DNA of 64,000 nt from Phalacrocorax aristotelis (lineage: Eukaryota; Chordata; Aves; Suliformes; Phalacrocoracidae), in NCBI RefSeq assembly GCF_949628215.1, contig NC_134280.1, forward strand, positions 248,001 to 312,000. The letters are read 5' to 3'. A program made the translations under genes and the position numbers. This document shows, one piece after another, positions 46,401 to 52,699 of this stretch (its first letter is position 1; each line of letters begins with the position of its first letter). The notes beneath the pieces are model-generated. The model was not told the DNA's origin and did no database searches. It worked only from the letters and a program-made list of their open reading frames with translations.

Positions 46401-48624
46401 ATAAAGGATTTAAGGTGTGCTTGTGGTGAGGAACTACTCTGTTTGGTAATGAAGGCCAAGAGGAGAGTACCTACTGTTAGAATGTGGTCTGTAAAACCTA
46501 CTCCCACGTGCCCTTCCAAAAATGGGAAGAACAAACCCTGATAGCATTGGTACTGGCAGCTTCCTCAAGTGTAGCAAAGATGATTATCCACTGTGTCCAA
46601 AAGGCGTTGCATTAGAGAGGAGGAGACAGTAATAGCAGCGCATCTTCTTGCAGAGTATTGCTGGACAGTCAAAAGTGACAATAGGTCAGCCTTGTCTGTT
46701 TTGGAAAGCTGGTATTAGCACCTGTTTTACTGGTTTGCAAATGGTTTACATTGAGGTTCGAAGCATGGAAGTTGCAGGGCTCTGTTTCTCTTATAGAACG
46801 TTGATCACTGGAATTTCATCTTACGTAGGTTGCCTGGAGAGAGCTTAATGCTCTTTTAAATATTCAGTTAAGATGTCTGTCTTTATCGACATTGTTCTCA
46901 GCCTTGCGCAGGGCACAGAATAAAGTGCGTTCCTTTTATAAAGAGAATAGGTTGGCACTACATGATGAATTTATGGAACAGTGAAAAACCTTTGTGAATA
47001 TATGAACAGCTTAAAATATTGATTTAAAACCTTATTTTGTTCAGCATGATTCTCTCAGAATTGGAAACGCATGAAGATGCCTGGCCTTTCTTACTTCCTG
47101 TAAACTTGAAACTTGTTCCTGGTTATAAGAAAGTTATTAAAAAACCTATGGACTTTTCCACCATTAGAGACAAGCTAAGTAGTGGACAGTAAGTAATCTA
47201 CTGTAAATTTTACTTTACGTTTTAAAATATTTAAACATTGAAATACAGTACCTTGTTTAAAATTAGTCAAACTAGCTTGATCTGCCTGCTCTGGCACTTC
47301 TGTGATTACTTCTACAGTCAAAATAAAAATTCTTAACTGTATACTTTTGACTTTGCCATATCTAAGTGAAATGGCATGTCAGGTGGGAGAACCTGTGGAA
47401 CTGGCTGAAAAACAGTAAAGCTGCCAGGTCAAATGCACAAGATCAATCAACAGGAAAAACTTCTTTTCCTCATCTTTTCTCACTGAGACATCTCAATGTT
47501 GTTACATGTAAGCAGGAACCAGCTGGGTGGGCTTTAAGCCGATGGAGTCCCTGTAAATAATGTTGTAGCTGTGGAGTGAATTGGTGCCCCTGTTGTGGGA
47601 GGCCAGGTAACATTCCAGTAACGGTGGTTAATCATCTTACCGTCCTAGAATTAGACTGCACAACTTCTTAAGAAAGATACTCTATTCCTCTGCTCCCTTT
47701 CCCGCCGTTACGTCCCTGTGCTCTAGTGGCTCCCCACCACCAATGAAAATTCTGTCATCCATGAAGATTGACCCTCTCCAGCATCTGTCAGCTTCACACA
47801 AAGCAAGTTTCCTAGGATAACACAAGGGGCTTTTTCTCCCTTGAACCTGAGATTTAAATGCTCCACACATGCTTATTGGTATCAGTAGACTTGTAACTTT
47901 TACTGTCTGTCTTTTTAATAATTCCTGTGAACACTGGAACACTATTTGGGCCATGTATGTTCAGGATAATAATAAGAACAACAAAGACAACGTTATAGGA
48001 TTGATCTGGGCAGCCATTTTTTGTACCTGATTGTTCCTCTTCTAGGTAAATGCAGCTGTACTCAACATTTACTTTGAGGGGGCCTGAGCCCAAGAATAGA
48101 TGAATAAATTGAAAACAGCCGTAGCATTTTAACTAGAAAGCTATTGAAGGGAAGGGGGATGTTAATTTTTAAAAAGTTTTTTTTTTTCCAGTACAGGCTT
48201 GAAATATTCTACCTTACAGAATGTTTGAGGAAAACAACAAATACAATGATGAGAGAGTATTTCCTTCCACTGATGTTCATTTTCTTGTTAATATTTAAAT
48301 TAGAATTTAAAAAATCAAAAAGTATAATTAATATGTAGAACATTGATTGAATATTCTGTGGCTGGTTGTAAATTCACTGATATTAAGGTAGTTCTTTCTC
48401 ATGTAGTTGAAGTGTTTTTCCCTTTTGATTGTCTGTGTTCCAAAAATCATTCACCTTTTTCTTCTTTCAGGTACCCTAATCTTGAAGCATTTTCGCTAGA
48501 TGTCAGGCTTGTTTTTGACAACTGTGAAACCTTTAATGAAGATGATTCTGACATAGGCAGGGCTGGCCACAACATGAGGAAGTATTTTGAAAAAAAATGG
48601 ACAGAGATTTTCAAAGTGAGCTGA
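4208..48624 (+). CDS. BAZ2B: BAZ2B, C-terminal ~1,393 residues, 25 coding exons (gene-level entry)
   Basis: Chromatin reader, family accessory subunit of ISWI-type remodelling complexes in the nucleus. Joined exons: 4208-4418, 7702-7794, 7908-7969, 12101-12166, 12917-12982, 14220-14264, 14508-14534, 15735-15800, 22546-22686, 23469-23723, 24486-24700, 26115-26189, 31425-31668, 33641-33703, 34901-35045, 37775-38439, 38989-39262, 39453-39608, 40078-40238, 41130-41440, 41822-41957, 43668-43814, 45988-46247, 47045-47188, 48471-48624. The total of 4,182 nt is a multiple of three and all introns are GT-AG. Domain order is AT-hook-like motifs, coiled coil, DDT, acidic tract, WHIM-type motif, PHD finger and bromodomain, as in BAZ2 proteins. 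The remembered human protein is about 2,170 residues, so the N-terminal third (including most of the MBD) lies upstream. BAZ2A shares the layout, but the exon peptides match BAZ2B. Residue numbers below count from the first codon in the window. Confidence 0.97.
5756..7110 (-). mobile_element. Ancient CR1 LINE, ~1.35 kb, heavily diverged
   Basis: On the + strand it begins with a 'tgatctagtgcagagctctg' / 'gtctccagtagtggccatag' pair and continues with 'gtggcaacaagttccagaag', 'ccaaactgaagagcccaagt' and 'tcatcttcacattttggggt'. This is the antisense order of the old archosaur/turtle CR1 ORF2 and 3' region as I remember it. Many stops and indels. Ends are approximate. Confidence 0.7.
7175..7556 (+). 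mobile_element. CR1 LINE fragment, plus orientation, lacking its 3' tail
   Basis: It contains recognisable CR1 ORF2 C-terminal sequence ('gagtgtggccagcagggtga', 'cagtgctgtgtccagttctg', 'ttcagcctggaggacagaag') and an open stretch of about 113 codons (7200-7541). Homology fades after 'aacacaggaagttg', so the CR1 3' UTR and tail repeat are absent. It lies about 140 bp upstream of BAZ2B exon 2. Confidence 0.85.
7702..7794 (+). CDS. BAZ2B: BAZ2B window exon 2: coiled coil
   Basis: The acceptor is TTTTTGTAACAG and the donor CAAG/GTAAGT. It completes a Glu codon and encodes residues 71-101, [20 protein letters not shown] and the following KEAKKQQ. The composition is Lys/Gln/Glu/Ala helical and continues the coiled coil. 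Phases are 1 in and 1 out. Confidence 0.96.
7908..7969 (+). CDS. BAZ2B: BAZ2B window exon 3: coiled coil
   Basis: The acceptor is TTTGTTAG and the donor CAG/GTAAAC. With the last base of exon 2 it encodes Ala then [20 protein letters not shown] (residues 102-122) and ends in phase 0. The intron before it is only 113 bp. Exons 1-3 together are 366 nt (122 codons) and start and end in phase 0, so they could be skipped without a frameshift. Confidence 0.96.
8985..9420 (-). mobile_element. CR1 LINE fragment, minus orientation
   Basis: The antisense reads as CR1 ORF2 C-terminus and 3' region ('agtgacaaggggcaatgggc'-type block replaced here by the variant around 9019-9234). The + strand has 'gggcagcctgttccagtgct', 'gaagaaattgttcctaatat' and 'ctcccagctccctcagccac', all CR1 hallmarks. 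It belongs to a different subfamily from the fragment at 448. A minus-strand open stretch at 9019-9234 is the ORF2 remnant. Confidence 0.85.
9741..10074 (-). repeat. Right arm of the perfect 334-bp inverted repeat (CR1-derived)
   Basis: This is the exact reverse complement of 491-824. Upstream (9731-9740) is 'aggaaaggct', which is CR1 sequence with a short internal deletion relative to the left copy. Downstream, after 'ggtgacct', the CR1 3' UTR and tail are missing and the sequence becomes unrelated ('tttgtaggtagtgac'). The CR1 reads on the + strand here. Confidence 0.9.
12101..12166 (+). CDS. BAZ2B: BAZ2B window exon 4: coiled coil
   Basis: The acceptor is CCCGTGTAG and the donor GAG/GTAAAA. 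It encodes 22 residues (123-144), [20 protein letters not shown] then Leu-Glu. It is phase 0 at both ends, a symmetric exon, part of the long basic/acidic helix upstream of the DDT domain. Confidence 0.96.
12917..12982 (+). CDS. BAZ2B: BAZ2B window exon 5: coiled coil
   Basis: The acceptor is ATGCACAG and the donor AAG/GTTAGT. It encodes 22 residues (145-166), [20 protein letters not shown] then Ile-Lys. Symmetric phase 0 exon. The Lys-rich run AKKKKKE could also act as a nuclear localisation signal (inference). Confidence 0.96.
13114..13651 (+). mobile_element. Solo LTR-like element of an avian endogenous retrovirus
   Basis: It begins TGTCGTGGTTCAGCC and ends ...AAAACCATGACA, giving TG...CA termini. 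The body follows the widespread neoavian LTR pattern: a 'cgctcgctcactcctccccc' block, 'gtgggatggggaagagaatc', then 'ataagcacagtttaataatt' with an AATAAA at 13253, and an AAT/AAC-type microsatellite at about 13250-13315. No gag, pol or env coding sequence adjoins it, so it is a solo LTR. Flanking target-site copies are not convincing (tacatac before, taaatac after). A second member lies at about 61919-62477. Confidence 0.75.
14220..14264 (+). CDS. BAZ2B: BAZ2B window exon 6: coiled coil
   Basis: The acceptor is TTTGTTTAAG and the donor CAG/GTTGGT. It encodes [15 protein letters not shown] (residues 167-181). It is 45 nt, phase 0 at both ends. Confidence 0.95.
14508..14534 (+). CDS. BAZ2B: BAZ2B window exon 7: 27-nt microexon with tandem donors
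   Basis: The acceptor is CTTTCTACCAG. It encodes ELERHRLDM (residues 182-190), which fits between LLKHQ and ERERRRQ in the remembered mammalian protein. Two donors sit six bases apart, GTATGG at 14535 and GTATGT at 14541. Use of the second adds Val-Trp in frame. Symmetric phase 0, so the microexon itself may be skipped. Which donor is normally used is not settled here. Confidence 0.85.
15735..15800 (+). CDS. BAZ2B: BAZ2B window exon 8: coiled coil
   Basis: The acceptor is GCTTCAATAG and the donor GAA/GTGAGT. It encodes [20 protein letters not shown] then Ala-Glu (residues 191-212). Phase 0 at both ends. Exons 4 to 9 are all phase 0 symmetric, a modular coiled coil tolerant of exon skipping. 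Confidence 0.95.
15909..16160 (+). mobile_element. CR1 LINE 3' fragment, plus orientation
   Basis: Diverged CR1 3' sequence: 'agtggcaggacaagaagcaa', 'tttgagggtggtggttgaac', 'cagaattgcccag'-type wording at 16018-16035, and 'ggatgatctaaagagatctc' close to the end. The usual TTCTGTGAT tail is degraded to 'tcagtgatgctg'. Confidence 0.75.
17870..20220 (+). mobile_element. CR1 LINE, ~2.35 kb, ORF2 with reverse transcriptase, decayed
   Basis: The + strand encodes pieces of CR1 ORF2 in order. The linker after the endonuclease is in 17873-18499 ([19 protein letters not shown], then [12 protein letters not shown]). RT blocks follow in 18801-19127 ([40 protein letters not shown]) and 19161-19594 ([19 protein letters not shown], then FADNTKLGG where active RTs have FADDTK). 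Several frameshifts and stops separate them. Position 20220 ends the 3' tail, gatgattctatgatt. The element is 5' truncated and not capable of coding an intact enzyme. Confidence 0.92.
20490..20640 (-). mobile_element. Diverged CR1-like fragment, minus orientation
   Basis: The + strand shows 'gactcaagactggacactgt' and 'tcatcagcactgagtagaca', the antisense of a conserved CR1 ORF2 C-terminal stretch. Short and old; ends approximate. Confidence 0.6.
22546..22686 (+). CDS. BAZ2B: BAZ2B window exon 9: coiled coil end
   Basis: The acceptor is TCTATTTAAG and the donor AAG/GTAATC. It encodes 47 residues (213-259), starting [20 protein letters not shown] and ending [10 protein letters not shown]. It closes the coiled coil and leads into the DDT domain. 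Symmetric phase 0. Confidence 0.96.
23469..23723 (+). CDS. BAZ2B: BAZ2B window exon 10: DDT domain, first part
   Basis: The acceptor is TACTTTTCAG and the donor AAG/GTAAAG. It encodes 85 residues (260-344), from [18 protein letters not shown] through [19 protein letters not shown] to DPGLVTGYK. This is the start of the DDT three-helix domain, with the conserved hydrophobic LMVVQFL helix. In BAZ/ISWI proteins this domain contributes to remodeller assembly and linker DNA engagement. Symmetric phase 0. Confidence 0.97.
24486..24700 (+). CDS. BAZ2B: BAZ2B window exon 11: DDT domain and WHIM1-like region
   Basis: The acceptor is CTTTTTAG and the donor AAG/GTAAGA, leaving phase 2 (AG of a Ser codon). 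It encodes residues 345 to about 416, [20 protein letters not shown] through [20 protein letters not shown] to SKSVV. The [20 protein letters not shown] segment is the WHIM1-like motif that follows the DDT fold. Confidence 0.97.
26115..26189 (+). CDS. BAZ2B: BAZ2B window exon 12
   Basis: The acceptor is TCTTTGACAG and the donor GGAA/GTAAGT. It encodes the completion of Ser, then [20 protein letters not shown] and GKLR, with a Lys codon split to exon 13 (residues about 416-441). Helical continuation of the DDT/WHIM region. Phase 2 in, 2 out. Confidence 0.96.
26190..31424 (+). other. BAZ2B: BAZ2B intron 12, 5.2 kb
   Basis: I recognise no CR1 here. It holds a pyrimidine-rich stretch around 26,940-27,850, homopolymer runs (for example the T-run at 28,168 and A-runs near 29,912 and 30,026), a G-run at 28,227-28,243 and, at 30330-30416, a long near-perfect hairpin. 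The rest is AT-rich with no named content. Confidence 0.7.
30330..30416 (+). ncRNA. Candidate pre-miRNA-like hairpin or MITE, intronic, sense to BAZ2B
   Basis: The 87 nt fold on themselves. The first 14 bases, taggatgggaagag, pair with the last 14, ctTTTCCCATCCTA, with one G-U wobble. Pairing continues with a few mismatches and single-base bulges (for example the gtacgacaa block with ttgtcgttac) to a 4-bp ttac/gtaa closing stem over a 6-base loop. Stem length and loop resemble a microRNA precursor. A non-autonomous DNA transposon with a duplicated TA at both ends would look the same. I do not recognise the sequence as a named microRNA. Confidence 0.45.
31425..31668 (+). CDS. BAZ2B: BAZ2B window exon 13: basic patch and acidic tract
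   Basis: The acceptor is GTGTTTCAAG and the donor GAG/GTGGGG. It encodes residues about 441-522: [17 protein letters not shown], a Thr/Pro stretch, [11 protein letters not shown], then the acidic run [12 protein letters not shown] followed by [18 protein letters not shown] run of eight G (31542-31549) lies next to a GAT/GAC repeat (31556 onward). The low-complexity acidic segment is shared with the remembered human protein, including seven Asp. Phase 2 in, 0 out. Confidence 0.96.
31669..33640 (+). other. BAZ2B: BAZ2B intron 13
   Basis: It contains a T/G-rich then C-rich low-complexity run at about 31,880-31,945 and a T-run at 32,306-32,321. A 103-codon open stretch at 33004-33315 has no recognisable domain and no splice context, and I do not consider it coding. 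Confidence 0.65.
33641..33703 (+). CDS. BAZ2B: BAZ2B window exon 14
   Basis: The acceptor is GTGATTATAG and the donor AAG/GTGAGA. It encodes [20 protein letters not shown] and Lys (residues 523-543): the end of the acidic tract and the start of a short coiled coil before the WHIM-type motif. Symmetric phase 0. Confidence 0.95.
34901..35045 (+). CDS. BAZ2B: BAZ2B window exon 15: WHIM-type motif
   Basis: The acceptor is TTTTAAAACAG and the donor GAAG/GTAAGG. It encodes [48 protein letters not shown] and a split Gly (residues 544-591). The [10 protein letters not shown] core with a following hydrophobic strand is the conserved WHIM2/3-type signature of BAZ and related remodelling factors. Phase 0 in, 1 out. 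Confidence 0.97.
35046..37774 (+). other. BAZ2B: BAZ2B intron 15, 2.7 kb
   Basis: AT-rich. It has A-runs at about 35,849-35,863 and 37,640-37,653 and short T-runs. I see no mobile element, RNA gene or coding exon in it. Confidence 0.65.
37775..38439 (+). CDS. BAZ2B: BAZ2B window exon 16: long Ser/Pro-rich linker
   Basis: This is the largest exon in the window at 665 nt. The acceptor is TACATTTTTAG and the donor CAG/GTAGAT. It encodes residues 592-813, [13 protein letters not shown] onward, with [38 protein letters not shown] and the Ser/Pro run [15 protein letters not shown]. The segment is probably disordered and links the WHIM-type region to the PHD-bromodomain module. Conserved islands such as [17 protein letters not shown] alternate with variable sequence. 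Phase 1 in, 0 out. Confidence 0.97.
38989..39262 (+). CDS. BAZ2B: BAZ2B window exon 17, with a CAGCAG tandem acceptor
   Basis: It encodes [20 protein letters not shown] and the following Ser/Pro-rich text to [18 protein letters not shown] (residues 814-904), then a split Glu. The acceptor is TCTGTGCAGCAG: the first AG starts the exon at 38986 with an extra Gln, the second at 38989 with Met. I chose the second by analogy with the remembered LQ-VKGG junction of the mammalian protein. The donor is GAGG/GTAAGT. Phase 0 in, 1 out. Confidence 0.93.
39453..39608 (+). CDS. BAZ2B: BAZ2B window exon 18
   Basis: The acceptor is GTCTTGATTTAG and the donor GATG/GTATGT. It encodes [40 protein letters not shown] and [11 protein letters not shown] (residues about 905-956). 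This WHIM/WSD-like GWWRI...LKSLL...GIREKAL block is strongly conserved in BAZ2 proteins. Phase 1 in, 1 out. The intron before it is 190 bp. Confidence 0.97.
40078..40238 (+). CDS. BAZ2B: BAZ2B window exon 19
   Basis: The acceptor is CTCAAATACAG and the donor AAG/GTAAAA. It encodes [40 protein letters not shown] and [14 protein letters not shown] (residues 957-1010). Helical acidic region between the WSD-like block and the PHD finger. Phase 1 in, 0 out. Confidence 0.96.
40239..41129 (+). other. BAZ2B: BAZ2B intron 19, 891 bp
   Basis: No repeat or RNA gene recognised. Short open stretches in it (for example 40412-40660) have no domain and are treated as chance. Confidence 0.6.
41130..41440 (+). 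CDS. BAZ2B: BAZ2B window exon 20, with an internal alternative donor
   Basis: The acceptor is TTAACATAG and the distal donor GACGG/GTAGGT at 41441. It encodes [20 protein letters not shown], a variable segment, then [20 protein letters not shown] and RNIERR (residues 1011-1114). An internal donor, CGAAG/GTATCT at 41336, has the same phase 2, so its use removes exactly 35 residues (YLKSPLST... to ...SGDGDG). I recall human BAZ2B isoforms differing by this same segment. Confidence 0.95.
41822..41957 (+). CDS. BAZ2B: BAZ2B window exon 21
   Basis: The acceptor is TTTCAATGCAG and the donor GTT/GTAAGT. It encodes the completion of Gly, then [40 protein letters not shown] and SIMKV (to residue 1159). 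This helical segment immediately precedes the PHD finger. Phase 2 in, 0 out. An A/AAC-rich low-complexity run (41,971-42,038) follows the donor. Confidence 0.97.
41958..43667 (+). other. BAZ2B: BAZ2B intron 21, 1.7 kb
   Basis: It starts with an (AAAC)n-type low-complexity stretch to about 42,038. A short dyad around 42,319-42,354 (atccatc...tgatggat) is present. No mobile element or exon recognised. Confidence 0.6.
43668..43814 (+). CDS. BAZ2B: BAZ2B window exon 22: PHD finger
   Basis: The acceptor is CATGTGTTACAG and the donor AAG/GTAATA. The 49 codons (residues 1160-1208) are a complete PHD zinc finger. The Cys4-His-Cys3 ligands are visible as CQIC, CDGC, HTYC (His and Cys) and CPAC, with the hallmark Trp in GDWFCPAC. 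In BAZ2 proteins this finger reads the unmodified H3 N-terminus next to the bromodomain. Symmetric phase 0, one domain in one exon. Confidence 0.98.
43815..45987 (+). other. BAZ2B: BAZ2B intron 22, 2.2 kb
   Basis: AT-rich, with a C-run at about 44,636-44,646. No repeat family, RNA gene or additional exon recognised. Confidence 0.6.
45988..46247 (+). CDS. BAZ2B: BAZ2B window exon 23: basic linker between PHD and bromodomain
   Basis: The acceptor is CTCTCTATTGTAG and the donor GCAG/GTAAAG. It encodes [20 protein letters not shown], then an acidic TEDEDSA patch, [16 protein letters not shown] and [15 protein letters not shown] (residues 1209 to about 1294). PKKRKM is a strong monopartite nuclear localisation-like motif. 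The segment is more variable than its neighbours. Phase 0 in, 2 out. Confidence 0.96.
46248..47044 (+). other. BAZ2B: BAZ2B intron 23, 797 bp
   Basis: It contains a short TG/TA microsatellite at about 46,373-46,404. Nothing else recognised. Confidence 0.6.
47045..47188 (+). CDS. BAZ2B: BAZ2B window exon 24: bromodomain, first half
   Basis: The acceptor is TTTTGTTCAG and the donor GACA/GTAAGT. It encodes [40 protein letters not shown] and RDKLSSG (residues about 1295-1343). The WPF shelf and the ZA loop with [16 protein letters not shown] are present, so the acetyl-lysine pocket is intact on this side. Phase 2 in, 2 out. Confidence 0.98.
47189..48470 (+). other. BAZ2B: BAZ2B intron 24, 1.3 kb
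   Basis: No recognisable mobile element or RNA gene. It has a T-run at about 48,178-48,188 and a strong polypyrimidine tract directly before the last exon. Confidence 0.6.
48471..48624 (+). CDS. BAZ2B: BAZ2B last coding exon: bromodomain, second half, and stop
   Basis: The acceptor is TTCTTCTTTCAG. It encodes [40 protein letters not shown] and [10 protein letters not shown], then TGA at 48622-48624. The Asn of ETFNEDD is the family's acetyl-lysine-binding residue. The protein ends directly after the bromodomain, as expected for BAZ2B. Confidence 0.98.
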
Positions 48625-49960
48625 AGTTACCAGAACTCATTTTTTCCTGTTTTTTTTCTTTTTTTTTTTTTCTTTCCAATTAAATGAGGACTGATAAGAC
48701 CAGCAATGTGAACTGTATTTTACATGAAAGTGCAAGGCACATGCATAACTAATGACTGTTTTTTTCCTTTAAAATATCACAGAGTTGTGATACTAGTTCT
48801 AAAGGCTTCACTCCTACAGCAACCATGGCCCCTTGGTTATTGGTTTGTGTGTTTTAACAAACTAATTTAGGTAGAACAGGGAAGTACACCCAAAGAATTT
48901 CAAAGAAAGGGGTGTTATAGTGCAATAGCAATTTAAAATAATTCAAAGCGCACTGAATATTCAACCACCAGAGCTCTACTTGGGGAAATGGTTCTCTTTC
49001 CCTTTCAATAAATATCTATTTTTCATTTTTTTACTTTGTAGTTTATTTTTTAGTGAATGTATTTAATTTTATGAATTATTTATGATTATACAGCATTCAG
49101 AATCTTCGTTTTCTGTGAAAAGGAAGAATTAGAAAATTGCTTTAAATCTTGAAAATACAACAAGGAATGTTTTAAAATATAAAACAAAGCCAAGTAATAC
49201 TGTTTACACTGATGTGCTGTAAAAGCACTAAAAATTAAACTTTACTGTAGAGTTACAAGTACATTTATATATATGTTGCTGCATCACTTGTGTAGTTAAA
49301 TTGTATTTCAAGACAGTGAAGAATTGATACATGTACATACTGTTCATTATTGTTTATATTAAGTCTTGTTTTAAATATGTATGATGTGTACATATTGTTT
49401 GCAGACATTATTGTTTATGCCTTAGAAGGATGGTAGCATTTTATTTTAGTCATAAGGTAATTATAGCTATATGGCTTGTACAGTAATTATCCTCTACCAA
49501 CACTGTGGAGTCTCCTTAATCTTGGTAGTGCCTGCCTTTAAAACAGGGTGTAGGGGATATTAGTTTTCCATTTTTCTATTTTGTTATATAATTTCAAGCC
49601 ACCACGGCCTCAAATTCAAGTATAATCATTTGTATCCATGTGGAAGAAATTTGTGACAATTTCCTACGCACACAGTATTTTTTCATAGAAACATTTTCCT
49701 CCATTTGCCTTGCCACAGAAATAACAAAAAAGACATTTGTAACCACTGTGTTTTATCTACTGTGTGTTGTGGTGGCCTGTTGGGGCAGGTAGATCAGAAA
49801 TTTTTTTTTTTTTTGTACTAATGTAAGAGTACTTGAAGTTTTATTTAAAAGAAATGTTGTGGAAAGGTAGCATTCTTTTTCTTTTCCTTTTTTAGGAGTG
49901 TTATTTTTCACTAGTATGTGTGGCACGGATACAATAAAAGACTGTTTTGCAAACCAGATT
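48625..49960 (+). other. BAZ2B: BAZ2B 3' UTR to the proximal poly(A) site
   Basis: AT-rich UTR following the stop. A canonical AATAAA at 49933-49938 with a T-rich downstream stretch gives a likely 3' end near 49,955-49,960. An earlier AATAAA at 49007 also exists. Two Pumilio-type elements TGTACATA lie at 49332-49339 and 49387-49394. The cleavage positions are inferred. Confidence 0.7.
49933..49938 (+). terminator. BAZ2B: Proximal poly(A) signal AATAAA of BAZ2B
   Basis: Canonical hexamer about 1.3 kb after the stop codon, within 'acaataaaagactg'. The best candidate for the main BAZ2B 3' end. Confidence 0.65.
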
Positions 49961-50430
49961 TTCTTGGCGATTTTAATACTTCAGATCCTGTGTATACAGG
50001 AATTTTTAAAATAATATCTTGGGAGCCTTGCATTTAACATTCAGTTCTTAATATGATGCATCTAATTCTCCTGGCCTTCTAATGGTAGTTCAAAGAGAAG
50101 CAATTGCCAAGCAGTCAGAGTGCAGTTCAACCGCCTGTTTGAACGAGCATAAGTAACATTCGGTGTAACCACTGGGCTGCCTCGTATTTGACCTGTTTCT
50201 GCCAGTCCTGTCTACCTACTGTTGTTAGTGTGAATGCACAGGATAATGTAAATACATGCCCCATGTAATGTTTCTTAAAACCACTGACCATGCAAGGTTT
50301 TGTCCTCGTTTTGCTCTGTAGAAGGGCATGAGTCATAATCCTTGCTCTGACTGGAGAAAATAGAGGAATTACAAATGACTATTGTGGAACCCAAATACCT
50401 ATAGCTCCCTCACCAAGAAATGTTTTGGGA

Positions 50431-50458
50431 TTTTTTTTTTTTTTTTTGGGGGGGGGGG
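50431..50458 (+). repeat. T17-G11 homopolymer junction
   Basis: Seventeen T followed directly by eleven G, then 'aggggagaggga'. Located between the proximal and distal poly(A) signals of BAZ2B. Confidence 0.9.
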
Positions 50459-50587
50459 AGGGGAGAGGGAGTTTTTTGCTTTTAAACTAGGCCTGCCATG
50501 TTTGAGCCTGAGCGCCTTGTTTTATATACTCCCTTGCCATTATACTTCTTGTCACTGCTGAGAAAGAACAGTCAGTGCCTGGATTTT

Positions 50588-50593
50588 AATAAA
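50588..50593 (+). terminator. BAZ2B: Possible distal poly(A) signal of BAZ2B
   Basis: AATAAA in 'ttttaataaaatttttg', followed within 25 bases by a GT-rich stretch ('gtttctgtttccgttg') typical of a downstream element. Use of it would lengthen the 3' UTR by about 650 bases and include a further TGTAAATA element at 50247 and the T17-G11 tract at 50431-50458. Confidence 0.4.
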
Positions 50594-50619
50594 ATTTTTG
50601 TTTCTGTTTCCGTTGCCTT

Positions 50620-52690
50620 CCCCAGAACATGCTGTTCAATAATACTTTTCTAAAGTCCCGCTAGAAGAATTTCAGTTACCTAGAATAAAAAAATTTGCAT
50701 TTGGGTGTCAGGCAGTCCTGGATTCTAACATCAGCTCCACCTCTGACTGCTTCACCTCCTTTCCTTTTCATCACCTTTCTGAAAACTTCAGTTAAAAAGG
50801 TTTGCTGACATGTTCCAGAGATGTGAAGATTAATCAGGGTTTTGAACATATGATGGTAGGCTTGTAAGAGTGTTATAAGTATGATTAGATTATTGGGGAA
50901 AAGTATTTCTTTGATGCAAACCAATTGTTTTGATTTCTCAGATTCTGTACTCGTTAATGCATCACCTGCCATACTAGATCTAATATTAGTTTTCTGAAAA
51001 GTCAGAACAACATTAACAGCTATGCTATATACATAGTTGCACTTTTTCAGCTTGCAACCTGATTCAGCTGAACAGCCTCTATCGTTACGATGCCGAGGCA
51101 AGCATCACCTGTCCTAACTTGACATTACCACTGTATGGCTTTGCTCACTAGCAGCCAGTGTCGTCGTTACTGTTTCAGTCAAATTAACTTTCAGGAATTA
51201 CTATATTTGAATGGCACGCTTGAATCATATACATGCTATCATGTGTCTCCATTGGAAAGAGCAGGGATTTAGCCACTGGAAAAATGTGCTTTTCTTCTTT
51301 GCTAACTTTCTCTCCTGTTGATGTTTCTGTCTGCCTCTTTTCTTAGAGGAAAAATTTTCCAGTCTGCTCTCTTTCTTTCTGAAGGAAGTATGCTGGTCTT
51401 AGTTTAAGAATTTATTGTCAAGGTTTCAAACTCTATTTTAAAGTACTGTTAATAGTGCTCAGCGGAGACTATTCTGGTTGTGAGTGTGGGTTCTCTTTTG
51501 TCTCTTGGCATCTCTTTGAAAAAATTGGATGATATAAAAGCAGCTGAAAATCAGAAGTTGTAGTTATCTTGGACCAAATACATAACTTTAAAAGGAGGTT
51601 TAAAGCTTTTTCTTTAAAATTTTTATATTATTTTTATGGTTTTCTAATTACAGTTAGAAGGGTAGAGGTGCTCTGTGAATGGGTTAACTCTGAGGTTAAC
51701 TGTGAATGGGCAGAGACATCTGAGGGTCTCTTTATGTAATATTCTGAATGGGTGGCCTAGGGGACTTTGTTTATTAAGCTTGTATAATTCCTAGATGTCT
51801 TAGATTTACCAAAACGTGCCTGCAGACTGAGGGCTGAAGACTGAAATCAGGAACACCACAATTATGCTGTGTGATTATGTAACTCATTTTGAACTACCTT
51901 GAGCTTACAACTTCAAAGTTCACCAGAATTTTTTATAGCTGGTAGTACATTCAGAAAAATGAATGTGTTATCATTTATTGCACAAATTTCTCTTGCTTGT
52001 ATTGTCCAAACTAACTGTCATTACTAGAACTGACAGTAGCTAAATTTCTGTGCATGTTGCTGATTCTCAATGTCTTATTTAGCAACTAATTTCAAGTTTC
52101 CCATCTGTAAAATATTATGGAACAGTCTTTAGGCATACCAGAGTAGTATTCACAATCAACCGTCTGTCTAGTGTCTCCTCTTCAGTAAGGAAGTCTCTAA
52201 GAATTGATAAGAAGTTCTTGTAAGACCACGAGGTGCTTTATTTAGTAATGTGTAATCTTATGGATTGCTAAACGAATGTATCACATGTGAAATGGGCTGA
52301 ATACTCGCTGTCACCTAGGCTTCAGAATAATTAATGGTGGACAGTCATCAGCCAGTGAATCACGCAATGTGCAATCAGATAACACGTCCTATGAAACAGA
52401 ATGCAAGGTCATACAGATTCAAACATGGAAGGTAGACCATTTACATAAAAGGGATTGTTTCATGGGCAAAGAGTGACTCCAAGAAAGTGACTTTGTTTTC
52501 CTCAAAAAAATGCAGCTGTTACGATAAAACATTTATTTTGCATTAGTTGCTAAGCACGTGCTGGATCTGAAAATGGCAATGGTGTGAATTGCCATTTGGT
52601 TGGGGGAGTTGTACTCGTTTGAAAACCCTGTAATTAAGCTGTTAATAGCAGGTGCCTTCACCCATTCAGTTGCACTCGGTCATCATTCTC
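50620..52690. other. BAZ2B-WDSUB1 intergenic stretch
   Basis: About 2 kb of AT-rich sequence without CR1, LTR or coding exon that I can recognise. A 141-codon minus-strand open stretch (50676-51101) has no recognisable domain. It gives way abruptly to a CpG island near 52,700. Confidence 0.6.
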
Positions 52691-52699
52691 TGGTGCAAC

